Below, in pieces: positions 53,436 to 62,024 of a stretch of 64,000 bases of DNA. The translations under genes were made by a program, and so were the position numbers. The notes below the pieces were generated by a model. That model was given only the letters and a program-made list of their open reading frames with translations. It had not been told where the DNA came from and made no database searches. The DNA lies in the NCBI RefSeq assembly GCF_938017775.1, contig NZ_CALIIU010000033.1:24307-88306 (forward strand), read 5' to 3'. The stretch is from an uncultured Campylobacter sp. (lineage in GTDB: Bacteria > Campylobacterota > Campylobacteria > Campylobacterales > Campylobacteraceae). Numbering within the stretch: position 1 is the first letter of the stretch; the number at the start of each line of letters is the position of its first letter.

Positions 53436-56132
53436 TTGGGCGTAAATTTATTTAGATTTTTAACTTCTTACAAATTTGCGCTCTGCCTTCTCTTTATCCT
53501 TGCCGCAGGCGCCGGCGTCGCAACCTTTTTAGAGAGCATTTACGATACGCAAACGGCTAAAATTTTAGTCTATGAGGCGCGCTGGTACGAGTGCGTAATG
53601 AGCGCACTTGCGCTTTGTTTGCTTGCTATCATCATAAAAACCAAAATGTGGCGCCGCTTCGGCTCCTTCGTGCTTCACACGGCATTTATCGTTATCTTTA
53701 TCGGTGCGGCGCTGACGCGCTATTTCGGCACCGAGGGCGTGCTGCACGTAAGGGTGGGCGAGAGCGAAAGCGAGATGGTAAGCGTCAAACCATACTTGCA
53801 AATCCGCACGCAAGACGCGCTGTTTGAGTACCCGCTAAATCTATCTCAGATCGGCAATAACGATTTTAGCTTCACGCAAAGTATAAATTCTAAAAGCTTC
53901 ACCGTCAAATTTAGCTCCTACAAACCCGCGTCCAAAGGCGAGCAGGGCACGCTTGCGGTAAAAGCGGGCTTTGAGGGCGGAAGCGAGCAAGAAGCGGAGC
54001 TTCGCGGCGGCGCGGGCTGGCTCGGGGAACCTAAAATTTTAAACTTTGACGGCGAGGAGATAATGCTAAGCTGGGGCTCGAAACTGATAGAACTTCCGTT
54101 TGCGGTAAAGCTTTTGAAATTTAAGCTCGAGCGCTACCCGGGCTCGCAAAGTCCATCATCCTACGCTAGCGATGTTGAAATTTTAAAAGAGGGCAAGAGC
54201 GCGGGGGAGCATGAAATTTATATGAACCACCCGCTAAACTTTGGCGGCTTTAAGCTCTTTCAATCCTCCTACGACACGGACGAGCTGGGCACGGTGCTGG
54301 AGCTTAATCGCGATCCTGGTAAAATCCCTACCTATTTCGGCTATTTCTTACTTTGCGTCGGATTTATCGGCAATCTTTTTACCGCAGGCAGCAGGTTTAA
54401 AAAGCTAGCTAAATTTATCAAAAATAACGCGCCTGCCGCGCTGCTTCTGATCGCGCCGCTTTTTTTCAGCATTGAGCTTCGCGCCGCGAATGAAAACTAT
54501 CTGGCAAACTTTAAAGCCAACTCGCGCGTTCACGCAAACGGCGCGTTCGCGGAGCTTTTGGTGCAAGATTACATGGGTAGGATCAAGCCGCTTAGCACCG
54601 AAGCAAGCGAGATCGTAAATAAAATTTCAGGCACAGAGGGGCTTTACGGCTTAAGCGCCGAGCAGATGATCCTAGGAATGAGCTTAAATCCTGCATTTTG
54701 GCGCGATCAAAAGATCATTAAGATCAAAAACGACGAGATCAAAAAGATGCTAGGCTTAGCCCCGCAGGAGCGATATGCGAGCTTTAATTCGGTCTTTGAT
54801 GAAAACGGCAACTACAAGCTCGCGCGCGTCGTGGACGAGGCGAATGAAAAAAGCGCCTCGCGCCGCAGCGTGCTCGATAACGAGCTGATTAAATTCGACG
54901 AGCGGCTAAATATCGCGTATCTGACCTTCAGAGGGGTGTTCTTTAAATTTATCCCCGTGCCGAACGACCCGCAAAACGCCTGGCTCTCGCCGAACGACGC
55001 CTTTGCGGATTATAGAATCGCGCCGCAGATCAAAGGCGTGCTAAACGACTATCTAAACGGCTTGCAAGACGGAATTTCGGATAATGATTGGGCTAAAGCG
55101 GATGCCGCGTTAGCAGAGCTGAAAAGCTACCAAAGAGCCACCTCGGCGGCTATTCTTCCAAGCGTTAGCCGCGTCAAAGCCGAGGTATTTTACAACAAAG
55201 CCTCGGTTTTCAAAAAGCTAGTTTATTGCTATATGATCCTAGGCGGCATAGCTCTTGTTTTAGCGCTTTTGGGCGCGCTTTGCGGCAAGCGCTTCACGCT
55301 CGCGCAAAAAATTTTATTCGCGGCCTTTGCCACAAGCTTTGCGGCACATACCCTCGCGCTTGCGCTGCGTTGGTACGTCGCGGCTCACGCGCCGTGGAGC
55401 GATAGCTATGAATCGATGATCTACATCGGTTGGTCAGCGGCGCTTGCGGGGATCATATTTTTTAGAAAGTCCCTGCTTACGCTAAGCGCAAGCTGCTTGC
55501 TGGCCAGCATCGTGATGCTAGTAGCACATATGAGCTTCGTAAATCCGCAGATCACCAACCTCGTACCGGTGCTAAAATCTTATTGGCTTAGCATCCACGT
55601 CTCGGTTATCACGGCTAGCTACGGATTTTTAGGACTTAGCTGCTTGCTCGGTCTTTTGGCTCTTGTTTTGATGGCGCTTAAAAACAGCGCCAATTGCGAG
55701 CGGCTTAACGCTCAGATCAGATATATAACGGCGATCAACGAGATTAGCCTCATCGTGGGGCTTTCGATGCTGACGCTCGGAAATTTCTTCGGCGGCGTAT
55801 GGGCGAATGAGAGTTGGGGGCGATACTGGGGCTGGGATAGCAAAGAGACCTGGTCGTATGTCTCGATCATCGTCTATGCGATCGTGCTGCATCTAAAGCT
55901 TATCCCGAAGCTCGGCTCGATCTATGTTTATTGCGTGAGCTCGACGCTCGCGTATAGCTCTATCATAATGACCTATTTCGGCGTAAATTTCTACCTCACT
56001 GGTATGCACTCTTATGCCGCAGGGGATGCGCCGCAGATACCCGCGCCGTTTTATTGTATAATAGCGGCGGTAATTTTAATAATCGCTCTTGCTTTCAGGG
56101 GCAGGGACGTAAAAAACGATATGAAGGAGTAA
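53436..56132 (+). CDS. ccsA1: CcsA1: fused ResB-CcsA cytochrome c heme lyase
   Basis: A fused cytochrome c synthetase of 898 residues. TTG 53436 follows CGGAGAGG. The N-terminal half is ResB/CcsB-like (three helices around 11-30, 53-70, 78-97, then a periplasmic domain to about 335). The C-terminal half has six or so helices and the WWD motif NESWGRYWGWDSKETWS, with flanking His for heme handling. In W. succinogenes the dedicated CcsA1 in this position attaches heme at the CX15CH site of MccA; the same job is expected here. Confidence 0.93.
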   Translation: MGVNLFRFLTSYKFALCLLFILAAGAGVATFLESIYDTQTAKILVYEARWYECVMSALALCLLAIIIKTKMWRRFGSFVLHTAFIVIFIGAALTRYFGTEGVLHVRVGESESEMVSVKPYLQIRTQDALFEYPLNLSQIGNNDFSFTQSINSKSFTVKFSSYKPASKGEQGTLAVKAGFEGGSEQEAELRGGAGWLGEPKILNFDGEEIMLSWGSKLIELPFAVKLLKFKLERYPGSQSPSSYASDVEILKEGKSAGEHEIYMNHPLNFGGFKLFQSSYDTDELGTVLELNRDPGKIPTYFGYFLLCVGFIGNLFTAGSRFKKLAKFIKNNAPAALLLIAPLFFSIELRAANENYLANFKANSRVHANGAFAELLVQDYMGRIKPLSTEASEIVNKISGTEGLYGLSAEQMILGMSLNPAFWRDQKIIKIKNDEIKKMLGLAPQERYASFNSVFDENGNYKLARVVDEANEKSASRRSVLDNELIKFDERLNIAYLTFRGVFFKFIPVPNDPQNAWLSPNDAFADYRIAPQIKGVLNDYLNGLQDGISDNDWAKADAALAELKSYQRATSAAILPSVSRVKAEVFYNKASVFKKLVYCYMILGGIALVLALLGALCGKRFTLAQKILFAAFATSFAAHTLALALRWYVAAHAPWSDSYESMIYIGWSAALAGIIFFRKSLLTLSASCLLASIVMLVAHMSFVNPQITNLVPVLKSYWLSIHVSVITASYGFLGLSCLLGLLALVLMALKNSANCERLNAQIRYITAINEISLIVGLSMLTLGNFFGGVWANESWGRYWGWDSKETWSYVSIIVYAIVLHLKLIPKLGSIYVYCVSSTLAYSSIIMTYFGVNFYLTGMHSYAAGDAPQIPAPFYCIIAAVILIIALAFRGRDVKNDMKE

Positions 56133-56134
56133 AT

Positions 56135-56968
56135 TTGAAAAAATTTCTAATAGCGCTGGTTTTGGCTGCCGCGGCAAACGCGGGCTTTATCAGCGAGGGC
56201 ATTCAGGCGCAGCAAAGCGGCGATCATAAAAAACTCGCAGAAATTTACGAGCGAGCGTGCGGTTTGGAAAATAAAGCTTCGGGATGCTATAATCTAGCCG
56301 TTTTGTATTTTGAGGGCACCGGCAACGTAGAGAAAAATTTCGAAAAGGCGATCAGCCTCTACGAGAAGGCGTGCAGCGCTAAATTTGCGCTTGCGTGCAA
56401 CAATCTAGGCTATATCTACGAAAGCGGCAACGGCGCGGATCAAAATTTCACCAAAGCGGCAGCTTATTATGAAAAAGCCTGCAAAGATAACGAAGGCTGC
56501 ACCTCGCTCGGGCTTTTATACGCAAACGGCGCCGGGCTCGCGAAAGACGTCGCTAAGGCGGCGAGCCTTTATGAGAAGGCCTGCACCTACGGCGATATGA
56601 TGGGCTGCAACAACCTGGGCTATCTGTATCTGAAGGGCGAAGGCGTGCAGCAAAGCTTCGCAAAGGCTAAAATTTTTTACGAAAAGGCTTGCGGCGGCGA
56701 CATCGGCATCGGCTGCAACAATCTAGGCTATCTATACGCCTTCGGGCAGGGGGTGGACCAGGATTATAAGCAAGCAAAGCAGCAGTATGAAAAGGCGTGC
56801 AGCCTCGGCCACTTCGACGGCTGCAATAATTTAGCCATAATGTACGCCGAGGGCAAAGGGGTGAAGTCCGATAACGCCAAAGCAAAAGAGCTTTTCAAAA
56901 AAAGCTGCGACGGCGGAATCAAGATGGGGTGCGAGAATTTGGAATTTTTAAACTCGATTAGTAAGTAA
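56135..56968 (+). CDS. Sel1-repeat cysteine-rich exported protein (HcpA-like)
   Basis: A 277-residue exported protein. GAAGGAG (56123-56129) lies six bases before TTG 56135, which begins two bases after ccsA1; this gives a proper signal peptide (KKFLIALVLAAAANAG). The body is seven regular Sel1 units of about 36 residues, each with two cysteines, e.g. NFEKAISLYEKACSAKFALAC and SFAKAKIFYEKACGGD. Unlike the two earlier Sel1 genes, it is embedded in the mcc gene string. A role in MccA folding or in the cell surface is conceivable, but nothing in the sequence shows it. Confidence 0.85.
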   Translation: MKKFLIALVLAAAANAGFISEGIQAQQSGDHKKLAEIYERACGLENKASGCYNLAVLYFEGTGNVEKNFEKAISLYEKACSAKFALACNNLGYIYESGNGADQNFTKAAAYYEKACKDNEGCTSLGLLYANGAGLAKDVAKAASLYEKACTYGDMMGCNNLGYLYLKGEGVQQSFAKAKIFYEKACGGDIGIGCNNLGYLYAFGQGVDQDYKQAKQQYEKACSLGHFDGCNNLAIMYAEGKGVKSDNAKAKELFKKSCDGGIKMGCENLEFLNSISK

Positions 56969-56999
56969 ATTTAAAACATCAAATTTTTAAGGAGATAGT

Positions 57000-58124
57000 A
57001 TGATTTTACGTTCGTTTTTAGCTTCGGCTTTACTGGCGGCAGCGGTTTGCGGCGCCTCCATGGATGGGGCCAATAAACCGGCAAATCCTATGTTTCAAAG
57101 CGTGGATCCTAGCAAGGCTACGCTTGTAGGAAGCGGCGAGGGCAAAGAATACTGCGCCGTTTGCGGAATGAATTTGGTTAAATTCTATAAAACCAACCAT
57201 GTTGTAAACGGCAAGCAAGTAGCTTCCCTGCACTGCTTGTACGAGATTACGGGCGGCAAAATTCCAAGCGATGCGCAGGTCGTCGATACGAAAAATCTAA
57301 ATTTGATCGACGTGAATAAAGCCTTTTACGTCGTGGGTAGCAAGGTCAAAGGTACGATGAGCCGCAATAGCAAATACGCCTTCTCAACCGAAGCCGACGC
57401 GAAGGAATTCCAAGCCGAAAACGGCGGCGAGATAGTGAACTTTGCCAAAGCCTACGAGATCGCGGGACAGGACTTTGAGGGCGATAACAAGATGATCAAA
57501 GCCAAACGCGAGGGCGGCGTTTACGCGCACGGCAAGGAATTTTACGAAGCAAACTGCGAGAAAACCGATCCAAAAAGCTTCAAAGCCATCTCCGAGCTTA
57601 AAGCTCATCTCAAAAATGTTTGCGACGCAAAAGGCGCGAGCAAGGAGCCTGAGTACGACAAACACCTGCAAGCCGCGGCGCTGTATCTATGGGATGCACC
57701 TGTAAATTTAGGCGGCAGCGACAAAAACGCAAAAGCGAAAAAACCTGAAAAGATCGTCGTGCCTGAAGGCGCTAAATGCCCGGTCTGCGGCATGCTAGTG
57801 GGTAAAAACCCTAACTGGGCGGCGATGATAGAGATTCAAGGCGGGGAGAGCTTGTATTTTGACGGCGTAAAAGATCTGATGAAATACTACTTCCAAAAGG
57901 GTAAGGGCTTTGATAAAATTTACGTAACCGACTACTACAAGCTTCATAAGATCGATGCTAAAAGTGCCTTTTTCGTGCTCGGCTCCAACGTCTTAGGGCC
58001 GATGGGCGACGAGCTCATTGCGTTTGATAGCGAGAGCGCGGCTAAGACCTTCGCTAAAGATCACGGCGGTAAGAACGTACTTAAATTTGATGAAATTCAA
58101 GAGAGCGTAATAGAAGGGCTATGA
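57000..58124 (+). CDS. Tandem NosL-domain protein, copper chaperone-like
   Basis: An exported protein of 374 residues with a signal peptide ending near CGAS. Two NosL-type modules: module 1 holds YCAVCGMNL (Cys52, Cys55, Met57) and FYVVGSKVKGTMS; module 2 holds KCPVCGMLVGKNP (Cys260, Cys263, Met265) and FFVLGSNVLGPMGDELIAF. NosL binds Cu(I) through such a CXCGM site. Between them (about 170-235) is a stretch reading GKEFYEANCEKTD, like a cytochrome c whose CXXCH has become CEKTD. The gene overlaps the next by ATGA. Delivery of copper to MccA is the obvious role, by inference. Confidence 0.85.
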   Translation: MILRSFLASALLAAAVCGASMDGANKPANPMFQSVDPSKATLVGSGEGKEYCAVCGMNLVKFYKTNHVVNGKQVASLHCLYEITGGKIPSDAQVVDTKNLNLIDVNKAFYVVGSKVKGTMSRNSKYAFSTEADAKEFQAENGGEIVNFAKAYEIAGQDFEGDNKMIKAKREGGVYAHGKEFYEANCEKTDPKSFKAISELKAHLKNVCDAKGASKEPEYDKHLQAAALYLWDAPVNLGGSDKNAKAKKPEKIVVPEGAKCPVCGMLVGKNPNWAAMIEIQGGESLYFDGVKDLMKYYFQKGKGFDKIYVTDYYKLHKIDAKSAFFVLGSNVLGPMGDELIAFDSESAAKTFAKDHGGKNVLKFDEIQESVIEGL

Positions 58125-58309
58125 GGCTCATTTGCGCTTTAATGATCTTTTTTGCCGCCCTTTACGCGCTCATTGCGGTGCATTATGTAAGCTTTGATCG
58201 CGCAAAGGGCGAGCAGTGCCTGCAAAAGCTAGCGCGCGAGATAAAGGATGTGCGGCTCTCAAGCAGCTTTAAGAGCAAAGCCTACGCGGAGTTCGTCTAT
58301 GATAAATAA
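58121..58309 (+). CDS. 62-residue membrane-anchored mini-protein
   Basis: A small protein with one N-terminal hydrophobic helix (about 3-20) and a charged, probably periplasmic tail containing one Cys (GEQCLQKLAREIKDVR). Its ATG overlaps the stop of the NosL-type gene (ATGA at 58121-58124) and its 3' end overlaps the start of the ABC permease gene by 11 bases. The tight overlaps on both sides argue that it is real. No family recognised; possibly an accessory of the transporter. Confidence 0.7.
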   Translation: MRLICALMIFFAALYALIAVHYVSFDRAKGEQCLQKLAREIKDVRLSSSFKSKAYAEFVYDK

Positions 58310-59408
58310 AAATTTTATCGACTACTCCGTGACTCTGCTGCGAAAAGACAGAGCCGATCACTCCTTTAGCTTCGCAATCTTTGCATTTATCGTTTTTATT
58401 TTAAGCTCGGTACTTTTTATCTCGGGCTCCATTCAAAACGATCTTGAAAAGGTCATCAAGCTCAGACCTGACATCGTCGTAGAGGCTCTACGCGCGGGCA
58501 AACGCGACCTGATGCACGACGGCTATATCTACGACATCTCTAAGATCGCGGGCGTCAGCGAAGTGCAGGGCGCCGTGGACGGGATGTATTACTTCGCTCA
58601 AAAGCGCGTTTGGTTTCATATCGTAGGCGACGAAAGCCTGAGCGAAAACGAAATGGTCGTAGGCGAGGGGGTGAAGGCGGCGATGGGCGAGTGGTACTAC
58701 GAGGACGAGTTTCACTTCTTAACCGAACAGCGCCTAATTGCGATTAAGATTAATAAAATTTCGCCGCACGAAAGCAGCATCGTCTCAAACGACGTGATCT
58801 ATCTCAACCCCGATACTGCGCGCGAGGTGCTGAGCCTGAAGGAGGGTGAATACACCAAGCTCTACGTAAGCGTGCCCAACCCCAACGAAGTAAGCGAAGT
58901 AGCGCTTAAGATCGTAAATTTATACCCCAACACGGAGGCTCTCAGTGCCGAGGATGCGGTAGCCGAAGTGAGGCATCTGTATTATTACAAGGGTGGAATT
59001 TTTATGGTGCTTTACGCCGTGGCGATGATCTCGTTTTTCATCTTGCTGAAAAATCAAATTTCGCTCGCATACGGCGAGAAGAAAAAGGAGATCGCGATCT
59101 TGCGCAGCATCGGCTTTTGTATAAAGGACATCATCGCGATGAAATTTATTCAAAATTTCATCGTTTCGCTAAGCGCTTATCTACTCGGCGTTGCGGGCGC
59201 TTATGCTTATGTTTTTATCCTGGATGCGCCGCTTCTGCGCGATATATTCTTAGGTGGCGAGCTGCGAAATTTCATCACCTTCACGCCCGCGATAAATTTC
59301 AATATGCTCTTTTTGATCTTCGTCTTTAGCGTGATTCCGTTTTTAGCGTTCGTCATCATCCCTTCATGGCGCATCGCTATAGGCGATATGAGCGAGGCGG
59401 TCAAATGA
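58299..59408 (+). CDS. FtsX/MacB-like ABC transporter permease
   Basis: A permease of 369 residues. ATG 58299 lies within the mini-protein gene; I prefer it to an opening 17 codons upstream because it gives the usual short N-terminus before the first helix. One helix near 27-47, a ~190-residue periplasmic domain, and three helices in the C-terminal third (about 243-262, 290-315, 335-358) with EKKKEIAILRSIGF, the coupling segment typical of FtsX-like proteins. It partners with the next gene. Transport or mechanical work in metalloprotein maturation is inferred. Confidence 0.85.
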   Translation: MINKNFIDYSVTLLRKDRADHSFSFAIFAFIVFILSSVLFISGSIQNDLEKVIKLRPDIVVEALRAGKRDLMHDGYIYDISKIAGVSEVQGAVDGMYYFAQKRVWFHIVGDESLSENEMVVGEGVKAAMGEWYYEDEFHFLTEQRLIAIKINKISPHESSIVSNDVIYLNPDTAREVLSLKEGEYTKLYVSVPNPNEVSEVALKIVNLYPNTEALSAEDAVAEVRHLYYYKGGIFMVLYAVAMISFFILLKNQISLAYGEKKKEIAILRSIGFCIKDIIAMKFIQNFIVSLSAYLLGVAGAYAYVFILDAPLLRDIFLGGELRNFITFTPAINFNMLFLIFVFSVIPFLAFVIIPSWRIAIGDMSEAVK

Positions 59409-60082
59409 GCAAGATAGAGATCAAGCAGCTTTATAAAATTTACAACGAGGGCAGGGCGAATGAATTTCGCGCTTTAAAAAATATAAGCCTAAGCGTCGAA
59501 GAGGGGCAGATCGTAATCTTAAAAGGGGTCAGCGGTAGCGGCAAAAGCACGCTTCTATCCATCATAGGCGCGCTTGCTAAGCCGAGCAGCGGCGAGGTTT
59601 TGGTGGACGGCGCAAACGTCTCCAAGCTCGCCGATATCGAAAGCTCCGCGTATCGCCATAAAAAAATCGGTTTTATCTTTCAGTCTTTCAACCTGCTTGA
59701 GGCGCTTAGCGTCTATAAAAATGTCCTTGCGCCGCTTAGCCTCGAGCGGCTGAGCAGAGATGAGCTTGGCGCGCGTATAGATGAAGCGATGCAGATCGCT
59801 AATATCGCGCATAAAAAAGATCAGATCGTCTCGAGCCTTAGCGGCGGCGAGAAGCAGCGCTGCGCTATCGCAAGAGCGCTCGTGATGAGGCCGCAGATCA
59901 TCTTAGCCGACGAGCCGACGGCAAATTTAGACAAACAAAACTCGCTCGGCTTTATCGAAATGCTCTCAAAGCTCAAAGAGCTTAAAAAGACCGTTTTGAT
60001 CGCGACGCACGATATACTCTTCGACGAGCTAAGCTTTGTGGATCGATACGTCTTTTTAAAAGATGGAGAAATTTCAGCATGA
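59405..60082 (+). CDS. ABC transporter ATPase (LolD/MacB/YknY-like)
   Basis: A 225-residue ATPase. Walker A GVSGSGKST, Q-loop FQSFNLLEALS, signature LSGGEKQR, Walker B ILADEPTANLD and switch His in ATHD are intact. ATG 59405 overlaps the permease stop (ATGA). It should power the FtsX-like permease. Confidence 0.94.
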   Translation: MSKIEIKQLYKIYNEGRANEFRALKNISLSVEEGQIVILKGVSGSGKSTLLSIIGALAKPSSGEVLVDGANVSKLADIESSAYRHKKIGFIFQSFNLLEALSVYKNVLAPLSLERLSRDELGARIDEAMQIANIAHKKDQIVSSLSGGEKQRCAIARALVMRPQIILADEPTANLDKQNSLGFIEMLSKLKELKKTVLIATHDILFDELSFVDRYVFLKDGEISA

Positions 60083-61032
60083 GCGTATTTTTATCGGGTA
60101 GCGTGATCGCGTTTTTGGCCGTGGAGCTGATCGTAATAGCGCTGATGGCGATCTCGCAATTTCACATCGTGCGGATCATGCGCTACTGGGACTTTAACGC
60201 CACCTCAAATTTACAATACGCCCTGGAGAAAAGAAACTATCTCATCAACACCATTTTGTTCTTCACGATAGCGTGCAAGATCATTTTGTTTATATTTTTC
60301 GCGCTCTGCCTAAACGAGCTCTCTTCGATCGTGCCCGGCGCGATGTGCTCCGCAGGCGTCGTGGGCTCGAACCGCTACGGCAATATCCTACTGCTTTTAA
60401 AAATTTTACTGATCTTCGGCTTTGGGTTCTGGCTTATTTTAAACAGCCTCGATCTTAAAGCGGGAAAATTTCCCTATCTAAAGCGCAAATACCTAATCTT
60501 TACCATCCTTTTTGCAGGCGTCCTAGCGGAGTTTATTTTAGAGATTCTATTTTTTATCAATATCCCACTGCGCGTGCCGGTGTTTTGCTGCTCGGTCGTA
60601 TTTCGCGCGCCGAAGCTTCCGTTCGGCTACACGCAGGCGCTTTTGGCGACCTTTTTCTACGCGATATTGGGCGCCATTTTGATCTTAAATTTCTTAAAGC
60701 AGTCGATGGCGAGTTTTACTCTGAATTTGCTCTTTTTGTTCGTCGCATACTACGCGATCACCTATTTTTTCGGGCTTTACGTTTACGAACAGCCCAATCA
60801 CAAATGCCCGTACTGCATGCTTTTGAAGGATTATTACTTCGTCGGCTATGCGATTTGGGGCTCGCTGTTTTTGGGCATATTTTTCGGCATCGTGCCGTTT
60901 TTAACGGAGCTCATCACCAAGCGCGCCTATACCCACCTGCTTAAATACTCCTCGTTCTGGTTCATTCTAAACGCGCTCATCTGCAGCGCCTACGTCGTCA
61001 AATATTACTTCGTGCGGGGCGCGCTGCTATGA
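60079..61032 (+). CDS. Polytopic membrane protein with CPYC motif
   Basis: A 317-residue protein with eight to nine helices. It has several conserved-looking cysteines: AMCSAG in the first extracytoplasmic loop, VFCCSVV in the second, and HKCPYCML near residue 237. A C-P-Y-C pair is typical of thioredoxin-like or copper-handling sites, and its neighbours are NosL-like, so copper or thiol handling is likely. It overlaps the ATPase by ATGA and the next gene by ATGA. I do not recognise a named family. Confidence 0.75.
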   Translation: MSVFLSGSVIAFLAVELIVIALMAISQFHIVRIMRYWDFNATSNLQYALEKRNYLINTILFFTIACKIILFIFFALCLNELSSIVPGAMCSAGVVGSNRYGNILLLLKILLIFGFGFWLILNSLDLKAGKFPYLKRKYLIFTILFAGVLAEFILEILFFINIPLRVPVFCCSVVFRAPKLPFGYTQALLATFFYAILGAILILNFLKQSMASFTLNLLFLFVAYYAITYFFGLYVYEQPNHKCPYCMLLKDYYFVGYAIWGSLFLGIFFGIVPFLTELITKRAYTHLLKYSSFWFILNALICSAYVVKYYFVRGALL

Positions 61033-61538
61033 TTAAGAAAATTTTTGCCGCGATTTTGCTTGCCTGCGTGATGGGGCTACTGATATCGTCGATGGATATA
61101 GCCGAATCCAAAATTTCCGTGCGCCACGGCAATACCGATAAGCAGCCGCTGCAGATAGAATTTGGCAAATACCTATGTCACGAGAGCGGTACGGTGATAA
61201 ACGATCTGTACAACACCGCTCAGGCCGTTATGCCAAACGGCGATACATATTTTTTCAACGACATCGCAAACGTCTTTATGTGGCTGATGCGGCAAAAAAA
61301 CAAAGATGAGATCGTGGTGTGGGTTTATTCGCAAGACACCGAAAAATACATCATCGCCAAGGACGCCTGGTACTCGCGCGTCGAGATCACGCCGATGGGC
61401 TACGGCTTTGGCGCGTATGAGTTTCACAACTACGGCAGGAGCGACTACTACTACGACGAGATCGTGCTGTGCGCCGCTCGCGGCGAGACCCTGCTAAATC
61501 CGCTCATCAACATCCTTCTATCCGAAAATAAAATTTAG
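61029..61538 (+). CDS. NosL-like exported protein, single-cysteine type
   Basis: A 169-residue protein anchored or secreted by an N-terminal hydrophobic segment (about 4-22). The sequence LCHESGTVINDLYNTAQAVMPNGDTYFFNDIANVFMW, in short C-H...NGDTYFF-D, and TPMGYGFGAYEF follow the NosL plan in which the CXCGM site is reduced to Cys50-His51. It overlaps the CPYC protein gene and ends the operon. It might accept or hand over copper in series with the double-NosL protein. Confidence 0.75.
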   Translation: MIKKIFAAILLACVMGLLISSMDIAESKISVRHGNTDKQPLQIEFGKYLCHESGTVINDLYNTAQAVMPNGDTYFFNDIANVFMWLMRQKNKDEIVVWVYSQDTEKYIIAKDAWYSRVEITPMGYGFGAYEFHNYGRSDYYYDEIVLCAARGETLLNPLINILLSENKI

Positions 61539-61642
61539 CTTTGCGTCGGATCGGAAAATAAAATTTAGTCCTGCGATGGATCGGAAATAAAATTTAGCCT
61601 TGCGGCAGGTAGGAAATAAAATTTAACTCCGCAACGGGCGCG
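61524..61642. repeat. Four tandem ~30-base units over the 3' end of the operon
   Basis: Units start at 61524, 61554, 61584 and 61613. Each opens GAAA(A)TAAAATTTA(G/A) and continues with a varied C/T, GCG, GG part. The first unit includes the stop of the NosL-like gene (SENKI, TAG), so the repeat began inside coding sequence. The repeat then grades into the AAATTT-rich spacer up to about 62010. This may be an array amplified by slippage; no CRISPR (no regular spacers or direct-repeat length). Confidence 0.75.
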
Positions 61643-62024
61643 ACTTGTCGCAGATACGGCTCGTCGTTTGAATTTTATCCGCGTGCGGCTTGAAAATTTT
61701 ACCCGCGCCCGCACCTTTTATTAAATTTTGCCCGCCGCTGCCGCTTTCGTTAAATTTAGCTCGCGTCCGAGTTTGCGTTTGCTCGCAATTATTAAATTTG
61801 CTCGTATTTGCCCAAGCTCGCGTCCATTCGTATTCATTGGAATTTATCCCGCATTCGCTCATTAAGCTAGCCTAAAATTCAGCCTGTATCGGCTTACTAT
61901 TGTTAAATTTACCCGTCTATGTCCAAACTCTCGCTCATCCGTCCTTACGGAATTTAGCCTACATTTTCCTGGGCTTACACCGACTTGTTCTAGTTAAATT
62001 TAATCTACCAGCGCCGCCTATTTG
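61643..62024. other. Spacer ending at a composition junction
   Basis: Host-type spacer with repeated TAAATTT(A/G) words until about 62001. After about 62010 such words are absent to the window end. This is where the foreign segment starts. No att-type direct repeat can be identified because the other end is not in view. Confidence 0.5.

Noticed and set aside
61524..61642. CRISPR-like array
   Set aside because: Units of ~30 bases are contiguous, without unique spacers of constant length, and no cas genes are near.
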